From: WTGA01 sp965231865
GTDB lineage: Bacteria > Pseudomonadota > Gammaproteobacteria > Arenicellales > Poriferihabitantaceae
Assembly: GCA_965231865.1 (NCBI GenBank)
Contig: CBDDOJ010000001.1
Coordinates: 620,001-684,000 of the forward strand
Length of the DNA: 64,000 nt
Direction: 5' to 3'
The notes beneath the pieces were generated by a model, which saw only the letters and a program-made list of their open reading frames with translations, ran no database searches and had not been told where the DNA came from. Below, piece after piece: positions 43,697 through 51,912 of this stretch. Position numbers and translations under genes: made by a program. The stretch's first letter is position 1; the number at the start of each line of letters is the position of its first letter.

Positions 43697-44961
43697 ACGA
43701 CATGTCCAATGACCAGCTGGTATTGATTGGGGATCACCATGAATCCATTCCTGTACTGCTGGTTGCGGACCCGGACCTGTCCAGCAACGACAAAATACTG
43801 TGGCAGGTATTGAGAATATCCATTCAACGGAACCAGGGGCACATCACCATGCCCGCACAAAGTGACATGGCGGCCATGATGGGGGTAACGAAGAAAACAG
43901 TGATTGCATCGATGAGTACGCTGCGGGTGACCCGCTGGTTGTCGGTTCAGCATCAATTCGATGAAGCCGGCAGGCAGATCAGAAACATTTATGCGATCCA
44001 TACCCGACCCGCCAGTCTCAGCGATGCGATCGCGTTGGATGACCACTACCCCGTCTTGTTGAGCAAGTGTGCCAGCGAAGGCCAGGGACGAACCAGTCAT
44101 CTGGCTGAGCAGGCCTTGAACGACCTGCATATGAACTCCCCTTTTTCACCTTCACGGCTTTTGGCCGACCAGGATGAATATGATGCGGCACTGAAGGCAT
44201 ACGGAAAAGCAGCTCCCATTTCATCCGAGGTCAGGCATCCGGTTTCTTTTTTCGGCAGAACCCGGATCCGCTTTGGCCCGAATTGTGAAATTGGCCACAC
44301 TGTGGCCAGTTTGGATTCGGGGGGGAAAACAGCGAAAAATGGCGTAAACACTAGGGGTGTAATTTTTACACCCCTAACAAACACTGGGGGTGTAAAAATT
44401 ACACCCCCCCAAAATGGCGTAAACATTAGGGGTGTAAAAATTACACCCCTAGAAAATACTGGGGGTGTAAAAATTACACCCCGTAGTAGTAGTAGTAATT
44501 ATAAAAAGATTACTACTACTACCACTGATACAGAGATTAATATTGATACAAATGAAGAGCTATACAAGGGACTATTAACCTTATCGGAAAAGGAGAAGCG
44601 GTCTCTTTGGATTTACCTGGAAAAAATTTCCGCTATCGAGAGACAGGCCTTCTGGGATGAATTCACGGGAACCGTGGTCAGGAAGGCGGAAACCGCCTTC
44701 CCGATTCACAACAAGGTCACGTACTTTCGAGGGATGGTCCAGAAGTGGCAGAACGGGGAGTTCAACTACACTGGGGCATCGGATTGGGTCGCGGAGCGGC
44801 GGAAGAACCAGTCGACCCTGAAGGCTACAGAGAAAGCATCCAAACAGGCAGTGCTGGAACGGGCCGCCAAACTGATCCCCCCGGGGAAAGAGTCGGCACT
44901 GTGCCGTAAAGTCTCCCAATTGGCGGAAAAACACAGCAAGCGGAACACCCGGGATGAATAG
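43693..44961 (+). CDS. STY4528-like ICE replication protein with internal repeat
   Basis: The 422-residue protein overlaps the previous gene by 4 bp (ATGA). Residues about 20-110 form a winged-helix replication-protein-like domain (SNDKILWQVLRISIQRNQG; MAAMMGVTKKTVIASMSTL). The middle (about 215-265) is a repeat of N-GGVKITP-like units followed by RSSSSNYKKITTTTT, encoded by the palindromic iterons at 44339-44523. The C-terminal ~135 residues are helical and basic (LWIYLEKISAIERQAFWDEF). Rep genes with the origin inside the coding region are known from plasmids and phages. Confidence 0.7.
   Translation: MNDMSNDQLVLIGDHHESIPVLLVADPDLSSNDKILWQVLRISIQRNQGHITMPAQSDMAAMMGVTKKTVIASMSTLRVTRWLSVQHQFDEAGRQIRNIYAIHTRPASLSDAIALDDHYPVLLSKCASEGQGRTSHLAEQALNDLHMNSPFSPSRLLADQDEYDAALKAYGKAAPISSEVRHPVSFFGRTRIRFGPNCEIGHTVASLDSGGKTAKNGVNTRGVIFTPLTNTGGVKITPPQNGVNIRGVKITPLENTGGVKITPRSSSSNYKKITTTTTDTEINIDTNEELYKGLLTLSEKEKRSLWIYLEKISAIERQAFWDEFTGTVVRKAETAFPIHNKVTYFRGMVQKWQNGEFNYTGASDWVAERRKNQSTLKATEKASKQAVLERAAKLIPPGKESALCRKVSQLAEKHSKRNTRDE
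44292..44308. repeat. 17-bp ICE palindrome, TGGCCACA type, intragenic
   Basis: TGGCCACACTGTGGCCA lies inside the replication gene just before the iterons. One of 13 copies. Confidence 0.8.
44339..44523. repeat. Iteron cluster inside the replication gene, candidate origin
   Basis: Four palindromes GGGGTGTAA-N3-TTACACCCC lie at 44354-44374, 44387-44407, 44429-44449 and 44462-44482. They form two ~75-bp units, each starting AATGGCGTAAACA. Directly after them a GTAGTAGTAGTAAT ... ATTACTACTACTAC inverted repeat flanks an AT-rich loop (44483-44523), a possible unwinding element. The layout is like an iteron origin. Confidence 0.7.
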
Positions 44962-44992
44962 TGGGGCAGGGATCATTTCCTGGAAAACCGGG

Positions 44993-45045
44993 TGGCCTCA
45001 GTGAGGCCACTTTTAAAATCCGGAGTTTTGGCCACACTGTGGCCA
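44993..45045. repeat. Two ICE palindromes 36 bp apart, upstream of topoisomerase III
   Basis: TGGCCTCAGTGAGGCCA at 44993-45009 and TGGCCACACTGTGGCCA at 45029-45045 share the flank CACTTT. The second ends 32 bp before the topoisomerase start. The 36-bp period equals that of the triple array at 47076. Confidence 0.85.
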
Positions 45046-45077
45046 CTTTGTGAATGGAAACGGATGGAGAGGAGAGG

Positions 45078-47066
45078 ATGAGCCTGTTTATTTGCGAAAA
45101 ACCTTCACAAGCCAGGGATATCGCAGCGGTCATGGGCATTCAGTCGAAAGGAGAGGGGTATATCCAGGCAGGTGGGCATGAAGTCACCTGGTGCATCGGG
45201 CATTTACTGGAAATGGATGATCCGGAGTCGTATGACGATGCCTGGAAGAAATGGCGGATTGAGGATTTGCCCATGGTCCCCAACCCGTGGAGCCTGCACG
45301 TCAGGAAGACCGTTTCGAAACAGTATCAAGTCGTGGCCTCGCTGGTCCAAAAAGCGGCAGTCATCGTGGTTGCCACCGATGCGGACCGGGAAGGGGAAAG
45401 CATTGCCCGTGAAATGATTGAGCGGCTCCATTTCACGGGCAATGTCCAGAGACTGTGGCTAAGTGCCCTGGACCGGGCATCCATTTCCAAGGCACTGTCC
45501 GCGATCCAGTGCGGTTCGACAACGGAACCCCTGTATTATGCGGCACAGGCTCGACAGCGGGCGGACTGGCTGGTGGGCATGAACATGACCCGGGCCTACA
45601 CGCTACTCGGGCGCCGAACGGGACTGGATGCCGTTTTGTCGGTGGGACGGGTACAAACGCCGACGCTTGCCCTGATTGTGGATCGGGACCGGACCATCGA
45701 AAACTTTGTTTCCGTTCCGTACTTCGTGAACTGGATTGAAGTGGAGGCCAAGGGCCGGTCATTCCGGTCGATTTTGGTAACCAGGGGCAACCCGGTCAGG
45801 ACGGGTTTTGATCCGGAGGGCCGGTGCATCGATGAGGCCGTGGCACGCACCCTGGCAGAAAAAAGCCAGGGCACAGCGACGGTCAGGCGGGCGGATTATG
45901 ATCAGAAAACCTCCCGGGCACCACTGCCTTTTTCCCTGTCTGCCCTGCAGCAGGCCTGCAGCAAACACTGGGGATATGGCGCCAAGGAGGTGCTGGACAT
46001 TGCCCAGGCACTGTACGAAACCCACAAACTGACCACCTATCCCCGTTCGGATTGCCGGTATCTGCCTCAGGATCAGTTTGAGGAGTCCGGGCCAATCCTG
46101 GATTCGATCCGGAACAACGGCCTGTTCGATGCCCGTATCCTGGACCAGATGGACCCTTCACGGAAATCCAGGGCATGGAATGATCGCAGGGTGACAGCCC
46201 ACCATGCGATCATTCCAACAGCCACTGGCCTCAGTGAGGCCACCCTGAAAGAAAGGGAAGTCAAGGTGTACCGGCTGATCTGCCAGCACTTCGTGGCCCA
46301 GTTCCTGCCGGATTACCGCTACCTTCAATCCACTGTTTTGCTGAGTACGGCACAACTGGATTACCGGGCGACGGGGCGGTCCCCGATCGCCCCGGGCTGG
46401 AAACAGATCTTTGCCCATCCCCAGGGCCGCGCAGACGAACCGCTGCAAAAGCTTCCGAAAGTGCAGGTTGGGGACTCGTTGACCATTTTGGAATCGGGCG
46501 TTGACTCCAAACAAACGACCCCACCGAAACCTTTTGAGGAAGGAACCCTGATTGCGGCAATGTCCAATATCCAGCAGTTCGTCCGCGATCCGGAACTGAA
46601 GAAAATCCTGAAGGAGACCGAAGGGATCGGCACGGAGGCGACCCGGGCTTCGATCATTGAAACACTGTACCAGCGGAAGTTCATTGAAAAACGGAAAAAA
46701 CAGGTGGTCTCTACCCCGCTCGGCCGGGACCTGGTGGACCTGTTGCCCACTGAACTCAAGGACCCGGGGACCACGGCGCTCATGGAAAGAATGTTGGGGC
46801 AAATTGCCCAGGGGAACGGGACCCTGGAGGACTACCTGCACAGACAGACCGTCTGGCTGACCGCGTTGACGGACAAGGTGAAGCGCCAATACGGCGAGTT
46901 GCCCGGGGTTCCGCGGTCAGCGGCGGATTCACGGTCCCTGGGCGACTGTCCGCAGTGTGGAAAACCGCTGTGGGAACGTCGAAGCCGGTATGGGAAATTT
47001 ATCGGTTGTTCCGGTTTTCCAGACTGCAAGTATATTGCCAGGAAAAAGAAGAGGAAAAGAAAATGA
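45078..47066 (+). CDS. ICE-borne DNA topoisomerase III (TopB/TraE-like)
   Basis: The 662-residue type IA topoisomerase starts at 45078 after GAGAGGAG. It has a Toprim domain (MSLFICEKPSQARDIAAVMG; VVATDADREGE), the active-site Tyr in KLTTYPRSDCRYL (about residue 325) and RVTAHHAIIPT. A C-terminal zinc finger has CPQCG and GCSGFPDC, followed by a Lys/Arg tail. Such enzymes are standard in this ICE class and probably resolve DNA links during ICE replication or transfer. One TGGCCTCA-type palindrome lies inside the gene at 46226-46242. Confidence 0.9.
   Translation: MSLFICEKPSQARDIAAVMGIQSKGEGYIQAGGHEVTWCIGHLLEMDDPESYDDAWKKWRIEDLPMVPNPWSLHVRKTVSKQYQVVASLVQKAAVIVVATDADREGESIAREMIERLHFTGNVQRLWLSALDRASISKALSAIQCGSTTEPLYYAAQARQRADWLVGMNMTRAYTLLGRRTGLDAVLSVGRVQTPTLALIVDRDRTIENFVSVPYFVNWIEVEAKGRSFRSILVTRGNPVRTGFDPEGRCIDEAVARTLAEKSQGTATVRRADYDQKTSRAPLPFSLSALQQACSKHWGYGAKEVLDIAQALYETHKLTTYPRSDCRYLPQDQFEESGPILDSIRNNGLFDARILDQMDPSRKSRAWNDRRVTAHHAIIPTATGLSEATLKEREVKVYRLICQHFVAQFLPDYRYLQSTVLLSTAQLDYRATGRSPIAPGWKQIFAHPQGRADEPLQKLPKVQVGDSLTILESGVDSKQTTPPKPFEEGTLIAAMSNIQQFVRDPELKKILKETEGIGTEATRASIIETLYQRKFIEKRKKQVVSTPLGRDLVDLLPTELKDPGTTALMERMLGQIAQGNGTLEDYLHRQTVWLTALTDKVKRQYGELPGVPRSAADSRSLGDCPQCGKPLWERRSRYGKFIGCSGFPDCKYIARKKKRKRK
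46226..46242. repeat. 17-bp ICE palindrome, TGGCCTCA type, inside topoisomerase gene
   Basis: TGGCCTCAGTGAGGCCA encodes part of TGLSEATL. The same coding solution (GLSEA) occurs at 48176 in another gene. Confidence 0.8.
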
Positions 47067-47075
47067 TGTTCATTC

Positions 47076-47164
47076 TGGCCACAGTGTGGCCACTTTCAAA
47101 ATCCGGAGTTTTGGCCACAGTGTGGCCACTTTCAAAATCCGGATTTTTGGCCACAGTGTGGCCA
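47076..47164. repeat. Triple 36-bp direct repeat with ICE palindromes
   Basis: TGGCCACAGTGTGGCCA occurs at 47076, 47112 and 47148, exactly 36 bp apart, with spacer CACTTTCAAAATCCGGA. The array fills the gap between topoisomerase III and the PFL_4669-like gene. The last copy runs into CACTTTGTGGATGGAAAC, nearly the same as the sequence before topoisomerase III. Confidence 0.9.
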
Positions 47165-47208
47165 CTTTGTGGATGGAAACCGGAACTTCCATTTATGGGT
47201 CAGTATTC

Positions 47209-47964
47209 ATGAGTCTCAAGAACGAGTTCAGGGGGACAGCCACGGTAACCCTGCATACCAATTTTGCCAATCGCGCCCTCCGGGGACGCATGCCAAAACC
47301 CGACAAACCGCCGATTCCTTCCCTGTACCAGTTCAATACACTGGCCCGGACTATCTTCAAATCGTGTCAGCTGGACGATCCGTTTGCTTGGTTTGCCCTG
47401 GGCCAGATAGAGGATAAACTGGAAGAAGTCGAACAGCAGCTGAAAAAGATTTCGATGGAACTGGATCAGGTATTACGGATCAATGACGATCGGATCCAGA
47501 TCGAGAATGCGGTCTCGCTGAAGCCGACCGAACATACCGTCAATGTGTCCCATTATGGATTCCGGCTGCTGGACATGATCGTGTTGTATGACCGGGTATG
47601 CTGCGATGGGTTCAATGCCATCCATCGTGGACGTATTCCAACCAAAAGGGGCTATGATCTCATGGACCTGGGAGCCAACGTGCTTCGCAGTGCGGCCAGT
47701 GTCGGCGATGGCTATGTGTTTACGGGGAGCACCCGAAAAGACCTGGAGCAGGGCAACCAAAAAGCCCGGAGGGCGATCAAGCGGCTGGTGGCCTCCCAGT
47801 TTATAGACCAGACAAAGTTCAACGGATTTGAGGATATGTGCCGGTTTTTTGCAGCATACCAACCAAAAACCACCTATGGACCCCCGGCGGGACCCTTTCA
47901 GGGTCCTGAGACGGATGCACCAGAGGAGAAACCCATGGATTTGGGGGGGCAGCAGAATGATTGA
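47209..47964 (+). CDS. PFL_4669-family-like ICE protein
   Basis: The ~251-residue protein (MSLKNEFRGTATVTLHTNFA...) fits, by order and text, the TIGR03761/PFL_4669 family of integrating conjugative elements. A helical part (QIEDKLEEVEQQLKKISMEL) is followed by a conserved region ending at GFEDMCRFFAAYQPKT. The frame is open from 46957; ATGs at 47173 and 47209 are the realistic starts. Function unknown, probably DNA processing. Confidence 0.65.
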   Translation: MSLKNEFRGTATVTLHTNFANRALRGRMPKPDKPPIPSLYQFNTLARTIFKSCQLDDPFAWFALGQIEDKLEEVEQQLKKISMELDQVLRINDDRIQIENAVSLKPTEHTVNVSHYGFRLLDMIVLYDRVCCDGFNAIHRGRIPTKRGYDLMDLGANVLRSAASVGDGYVFTGSTRKDLEQGNQKARRAIKRLVASQFIDQTKFNGFEDMCRFFAAYQPKTTYGPPAGPFQGPETDAPEEKPMDLGGQQND

Positions 47965-47972
47965 TATCAAAG

Positions 47973-47989
47973 TGGCCTCATTGAGGCCA
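47973..47989. repeat. 17-bp ICE palindrome before the DUF3158-like gene
   Basis: TGGCCTCATTGAGGCCA is followed by CTTTTAAAATCTGG, the common flank. It sits 9 bp after the previous stop. Confidence 0.85.
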
Positions 47990-48116
47990 CTTTTAAAATC
48001 TGGTCCAGTTGAAGCCGATACCGGTGGATTGCCGCAAAATTGGGACCGGTTGCCCCCCTGGGTAACGCAGGGGGGCCGGGTAACGATGCTTGGGCCCTTT
48101 AAGGGTAAGGGATGAG

Positions 48117-48518
48117 ATGCCGGTTCCGACGATGAAACATCGTGAACTGGTTGTCCGGTTGACGGAATTGGAAAGTGGCCTCAGTGAGGCCAAAATTTGC
48201 CAGGAGGAGGTGGTCGGTGCATCAAAGCAGCTTTCGCCGGTCTGTGAGTACGCCAATATTGCGGTTCAGGTCCGTGGAAAACGACGGTACCTGCATTGGC
48301 GGCAACGCTATTATCGACGAACCTACTTTCGCCTGGAGGATGAACACGGGGCCTATATGCTCGCTCACTTTGCCGATTGCAGGGATCGCATCCTGATGCT
48401 GGAACAGGCACGCATGGTATCCAATTACCGGCACCAGACGGCCGTGTATGAACTCGACCAGCTGATACAGCTGAAAACACAATTCACGGTCTGGCGCCGG
48501 TTGAGGGACGGCACATGA
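48117..48518 (+). CDS. DUF3158-like ICE protein
   Basis: The 133-residue protein (start 48117 after AAGGG) is small and basic, with RGKRRYLHWRQRYYRRTYFRLEDEHG in its middle. Its position between PFL_4669-like and ssb-like genes matches DUF3158 proteins of this ICE class. It contains an intragenic palindrome at 48176-48192. It overlaps the adenine methylase gene by 4 bp. Confidence 0.6.
   Translation: MPVPTMKHRELVVRLTELESGLSEAKICQEEVVGASKQLSPVCEYANIAVQVRGKRRYLHWRQRYYRRTYFRLEDEHGAYMLAHFADCRDRILMLEQARMVSNYRHQTAVYELDQLIQLKTQFTVWRRLRDGT
48176..48192. repeat. 17-bp ICE palindrome, intragenic
   Basis: TGGCCTCAGTGAGGCCA encodes part of SGLSEAKI in the DUF3158-like gene. Confidence 0.8.
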
Positions 48519-49393
48519 AACCGGTGCTGCGATACTTCGGATCGAAATTCAAGGTGGCGGGAAAAATCATTCCGGTCATGGGACCGCACACCGTTTACTG
48601 CGAACCGTTTGGGGGGTCCGGCGGGGTGATGCTGAACAAGTATCCGGTTCCGATCGAGATCTACAACGAACTCCACCCGCGTATCTTCAACCTTATGTGC
48701 GTGCTCAAATCCCGGGACCAGGTGGAGGAACTGTGTCACCGGGTTGACAGGGCTGCCTGGTGCCGGGAGAACTGGGACCAGGCATATACCCGGGTTCCGG
48801 ATCCCGTCGAGGATGCGGTGAATGTCCTCATCCGGTCCTGGATGTCCTTTTCACCGGTCGGAATTTTCCGGGACAACTCCGGCTACCGGACCGGTGCCTA
48901 CGACCGGGACAATCTGCTCAATGGACACCAGAAGATCTGGCGAAAGCTGCCCCGGCGAATCCGCCGGGTCCACGAACGGGTCAAGCGCTGGGAAATGTCC
49001 CGGTCCCAGGCGATTGAGACGCTGGAGCGGGTGGACCGGCGGTTCGGCAGTGCGGTGCTCTACTATGTCGACCCACCGTACCTGCACAGCACGCGGGTAG
49101 CGAAGCAGGGGTATGGCAACGAGATGAGCATTGAGGACCATGCGTCCCTGTTAACGGCCCTGCAGCGGGTCCGGGGACGGGTCCTGCTGTCAGGCTACCG
49201 AAACTCGCTGTACGAGACGATCCTCTCGACCCCGGACTGGTTTATCCATGAATACCGATCCTGTGCGGCCGGCAAGAAGGGCGGGGTAGGCCGGGAGGAG
49301 GTCTTGTGGACGAATTATCATCCGGTCGAGTTGCCGACGCAAACCGACTTGTTTTCTTTCAATCATCACGTTTTACAGGAGATGGCATTATGA
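48515..49393 (+). CDS. D12-class DNA adenine methyltransferase
   Basis: The 292-residue N6-adenine methylase has the SAM-binding start LRYFGSKFKVAGKIIPVMGP and EPFGGSGGVML, the catalytic DPPY in YVDPPYLHSTR (about residue 190) and GRVLLSGYRNSLYE. No restriction gene is directly adjacent, so it is likely an orphan that protects the ICE or regulates it. It overlaps neighbours by 4 bp on both sides (ATGA), within a compact operon. Confidence 0.85.
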   Translation: MKPVLRYFGSKFKVAGKIIPVMGPHTVYCEPFGGSGGVMLNKYPVPIEIYNELHPRIFNLMCVLKSRDQVEELCHRVDRAAWCRENWDQAYTRVPDPVEDAVNVLIRSWMSFSPVGIFRDNSGYRTGAYDRDNLLNGHQKIWRKLPRRIRRVHERVKRWEMSRSQAIETLERVDRRFGSAVLYYVDPPYLHSTRVAKQGYGNEMSIEDHASLLTALQRVRGRVLLSGYRNSLYETILSTPDWFIHEYRSCAAGKKGGVGREEVLWTNYHPVELPTQTDLFSFNHHVLQEMAL

Positions 49394-49791
49394 GTTCTAC
49401 AGAAACAGGCTACATTCATTCCACCAATTTCAATACCCGGACCGTGCAGGGCAATCCGCGCAAGGTAATGAACGCCCGGGTATTGTTCCAGCGCTCAAGA
49501 TATGACGAAGAGACCAGGGAATACGTCGACACCGGTTCGGTCTGGGCGGATTTGAGCATCTGGGGCAGCCGGGCCGAGGCCCTGGAAGGCGTGCTGAAAC
49601 CCGGGGCGTCCGTGATGGCCATGGGGACGTTCCATCAGCGGAAATGGACGCACAAGGAGACCGGCGAAGAGCGGACTGGCATGGGGTTTCGGGCCGAAGA
49701 GGTGGCGATTCTGCCGCGGTGCATTGACCGCATCGACTACAAGGAGCGTCAGAACAGCCGGGAGGAGGCGCCGGCCGGGGAATCGGACTGA
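49390..49791 (+). CDS. Single-stranded DNA-binding protein-like (ICE)
   Basis: The 133-residue product (start 49390, ATGA overlap) resembles SSB OB-folds: GNPRKVMNARVLFQRSRYDEETREYVD, VWADLSIWGSRAEALEGVLKPGASVMAMG and an acidic end (EEAPAGESD). Likely coats ICE ssDNA during transfer or rolling-circle replication. Confidence 0.75.
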   Translation: MSSTETGYIHSTNFNTRTVQGNPRKVMNARVLFQRSRYDEETREYVDTGSVWADLSIWGSRAEALEGVLKPGASVMAMGTFHQRKWTHKETGEERTGMGFRAEEVAILPRCIDRIDYKERQNSREEAPAGESD

Positions 49792-49804
49792 GGCATTCTT
49801 TGAC

Positions 49805-49884
49805 TGGCCTCAGTGAGGCCAGTCGGTTTTGCCGTCCAGAAGAGGCGATTCCTCCGGGTTTTAAAAGTGGCCACAGTGTGGCCA
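49805..49884. repeat. Two ICE palindromes upstream of leader RNA copy A
   Basis: TGGCCTCAGTGAGGCCA at 49805-49821 (inside a 23-bp dyad 49802-49824) and TGGCCACAGTGTGGCCA at 49868-49884. The second has its TTTTAAAAGTGG flank on the left, so it is inverted relative to the other copies. Confidence 0.85.
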
Positions 49885-49921
49885 ATACCGAAATCCGGGA
49901 TATTTCGGGTTTTTTGTGTTC

Positions 49922-50099
49922 CAGGCTTGGCCTGAGTCCGTATTTGCTTTACAGTGCTCTCATTATGCCTGCCAGAGCTTATCTGGCGAAATCGGAATCG
50001 TAGGCACACCCCAGCCGCAAGGATGGGTACTCCGAAAGGCTTCACGGCCTGTGTCATTTTGAACCCGACGGGGATATTTTCCCGTTGGGGAGGTATGCC
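49922..50099 (+). ncRNA. Structured leader RNA, copy A (DUF3577-motif-like)
   Basis: This leader is about 80% identical to the one at 59184. Helices: CAGGC/GCCTG; CCAGA/TCTGG; CCCA-g-CC/GG-a-TGGG with a GCAA loop; AGGC/GCCT; CGACGGG/CCCGTTG, ending GGGGAGG. CGGA before and TCCG after the third hairpin could add a pairing. Base changes between the copies mostly keep pairing (AGGC/GCCT here against CAGCC/GGCTG there). It precedes the coiled-coil gene at 50127. Confidence 0.7.
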
Positions 50100-50126
50100 T
50101 ATCAATTAATTTTCAATAGGTATATC

Positions 50127-50408
50127 ATGATGAAAATTCAAACTTTAACAAAAGATGTGCAAGAGGCAAAACTGATGGATGCCGAGATTTCCAAAACCGA
50201 AGCGGAAACCGATAAGGTGAAAGCGGAGACGAAGAAATTGTACGCAGACGAGGATGCCCGAATCATCGAGATGCAAAAGATACATGCCGAGATAAGCAAG
50301 ATGAATGCAGAAGCTGCCCTGGTTCACAGACGAAGGGACTGGTATCCGTTAGCTGCAGGGTCAGCTGCGACGCTTGCCATTATCGGAGTAATCAAGCTTT
50401 TTATGTAA
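50127..50408 (+). CDS. Small coiled-coil protein with C-terminal membrane anchor
   Basis: The 93-residue protein has a charged coiled-coil of about 65 residues (repeats such as AEISKTEAETDKVKAETKKL and AEISKMNAEAALV) and ends in a single hydrophobic segment (PLAAGSAATLAIIGVIKLFM) after RRRDW. It is tail-anchored in appearance. It is the first cargo gene, behind leader RNA copy A, and is closed by its own terminator. I do not recognise a family. Confidence 0.65.
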   Translation: MMKIQTLTKDVQEAKLMDAEISKTEAETDKVKAETKKLYADEDARIIEMQKIHAEISKMNAEAALVHRRRDWYPLAAGSAATLAIIGVIKLFM

Positions 50409-50413
50409 TCCGA

Positions 50414-50442
50414 ATACCCCGCTTTCAGCGGGGTATTTTTTT
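50414..50442 (+). terminator. Rho-independent terminator after the coiled-coil gene
   Basis: ATACCCCGC and GCGGGGTAT form a 9-bp stem with loop TTTCA, followed by a T run. Confidence 0.9.
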
Positions 50443-50515
50443 GCTTTCTGGATTCCTACCCATCAACCCGATGGAAGGTCGATTTCATCGGAACTGTCCG
50501 TTCCCTGATCGACAC

Positions 50516-50532
50516 TGGCCTCACTGAGGCCA
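50516..50532. repeat. 17-bp ICE palindrome beside the IS remnant
   Basis: TGGCCTCACTGAGGCCA is preceded by GATTTCATCGG and TCCGTTCCCTGAT-GACA, sequence that recurs before the palindrome at 59098. Confidence 0.85.
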
Positions 50533-50574
50533 GTCACAAAAAGAAGAATTGCTGGCGTAGAGAACGAATGATCT

Positions 50575-51010
50575 ATCCGGTTTATGGTTCACAGAAGTGG
50601 TCCATTGCCATCTACATGGTGGTCATCAGCTTGAAAGAGGTGTCCAATTTGAAATTTCACAGGGGGTTGTGGCACAATGTGTTGAAAGCCCTGCGACCAT
50701 CTACACCGATGAACACAGGGGTTACTTGACACTTGAATCTGGAGATTACAATCATGAATCGGTCAAGCACTCGGTTTCCGAGTACGTCAATGGAATGGCA
50801 CACACAAACGGCATTGAGTCGTTTTGGGTGTTACTCAAACGCGGTTATCACGGCACCTATCACCACATGAGCGAAAAGCATCTTGCGCGTTACGTGCAGG
50901 AATTTGCCGGATGCTTCAACATGCAAGAACTGGATGCTCACGTCCAGATGTCGGATGTCGTCAAAGGGCTGTCCGGTCAACGACTTCGGTGCAAGGGCTT
51001 GCTAGCATGA
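50575..51010 (+). pseudogene. IS1595-family transposase remnant
   Basis: The reading from 50597 resembles the C-terminal DDE part of IS1595 transposases: TIYTDEHRGYLTL, MAHTNGIESFWVLLKRGYHGTYHHMSEKHLARYVQEFAG. Just upstream, another frame gives SQKWSIAIYMVV, resembling a segment from the N-terminal half. So the middle is deleted and the frame is shifted; no full transposase exists. Its stop overlaps the ATG of the first methyltransferase (ATGA). Confidence 0.75.
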
Positions 51011-51912
51011 CATCTACTATGAATGCAATAGATTTGTTCTGCGGGTCCGGCGGAATGAGTGCAGGTTTTATTGACGCAGGAATTGACGTTGTTGCCGCAT
51101 ACGATAACTGGGATATTGCTATCGACACTTATCGGAGAAACATTTCTGACCATGCGTATACATCTGATCTTGCTGATGTTAAAAAAGCAGTTAAGGAAAT
51201 ATCTCACCATCGTCCCGATATCATTGCAGGAGGCCCACCATGCCAGGATTTCTCCACTGCGGGGAAACGCGTGGAAGGTAAGAGAGCAAACTTAACAACT
51301 GTATTCGGGCAAATCATCTTACAATGCAAGCCACCGTATTTCTTGATGGAAAATGTGCCTCAGGTAAGATTGAGTTGGACCTATAAGGAAACAAGGGATG
51401 CGTTAAAAAAAGAGGGGTATGAAATTTCAGAAATTATCTTGGATGCCTGTCATTGTGGTGTCCCACAATCAAGAAAAAGATTTTTTGCGTTCGGTGCTTT
51501 AGCTCACTGTGCGGCAACATCATTTATTCGTTCGGTTGAGGGCAGAGTGTCCGAACGTAAAATGACCGTAAAGGAATATCTTGGAGATCAGATAGACATT
51601 GAGTATTACTACCGACACCCCAGAAATTATTCACGAAGGTCTGTTTTTTCTGTCAATGAACCATCCCCTACAGTAAGAGGAGTTAACAGACCCGTTCCTC
51701 CAAATTATAAAGGCAATCACCTTGATACTGTTTCTCCGTCAACTGTCAGAGCGTTGACATCATTTGAACGTAGCAGAATACAAACCTTTCCAGAATCTTG
51801 GGATTGGAATGCCGGAGATAGAAATACCAAGGTTGAGTTGCAGATAGGAAATGCGGTGCCCGTCAACCTTGCGTCATTCATCGCTACAGGGATTCTCGAT
51901 GCCACAACATAA
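51007..51912 (+). CDS. C5 cytosine DNA methyltransferase of a type II R-M system
   Basis: The 301-residue methylase has motif I IDLFCGSGGMSAGF, catalytic motif IV GGPPCQDFS, motif VI MENVPQVR, motif VIII QSRKRFFAFG and a C-terminal QIGNAVPVNLASFI (motif X). The start at 51007 overlaps the IS remnant stop. The codon use is more AT-rich than the ICE core, a sign of recent acquisition. It overlaps the endonuclease gene by 14 bp, giving a compact M-R pair. Confidence 0.9.
   Translation: MTSTMNAIDLFCGSGGMSAGFIDAGIDVVAAYDNWDIAIDTYRRNISDHAYTSDLADVKKAVKEISHHRPDIIAGGPPCQDFSTAGKRVEGKRANLTTVFGQIILQCKPPYFLMENVPQVRLSWTYKETRDALKKEGYEISEIILDACHCGVPQSRKRFFAFGALAHCAATSFIRSVEGRVSERKMTVKEYLGDQIDIEYYYRHPRNYSRRSVFSVNEPSPTVRGVNRPVPPNYKGNHLDTVSPSTVRALTSFERSRIQTFPESWDWNAGDRNTKVELQIGNAVPVNLASFIATGILDATT

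Noticed and set aside
44339..44523. CRISPR array
   Set aside because: The repeats are palindromes with irregular 33/42-bp steps and no unique spacers, and they lie inside a protein-coding frame; no cas genes are near.
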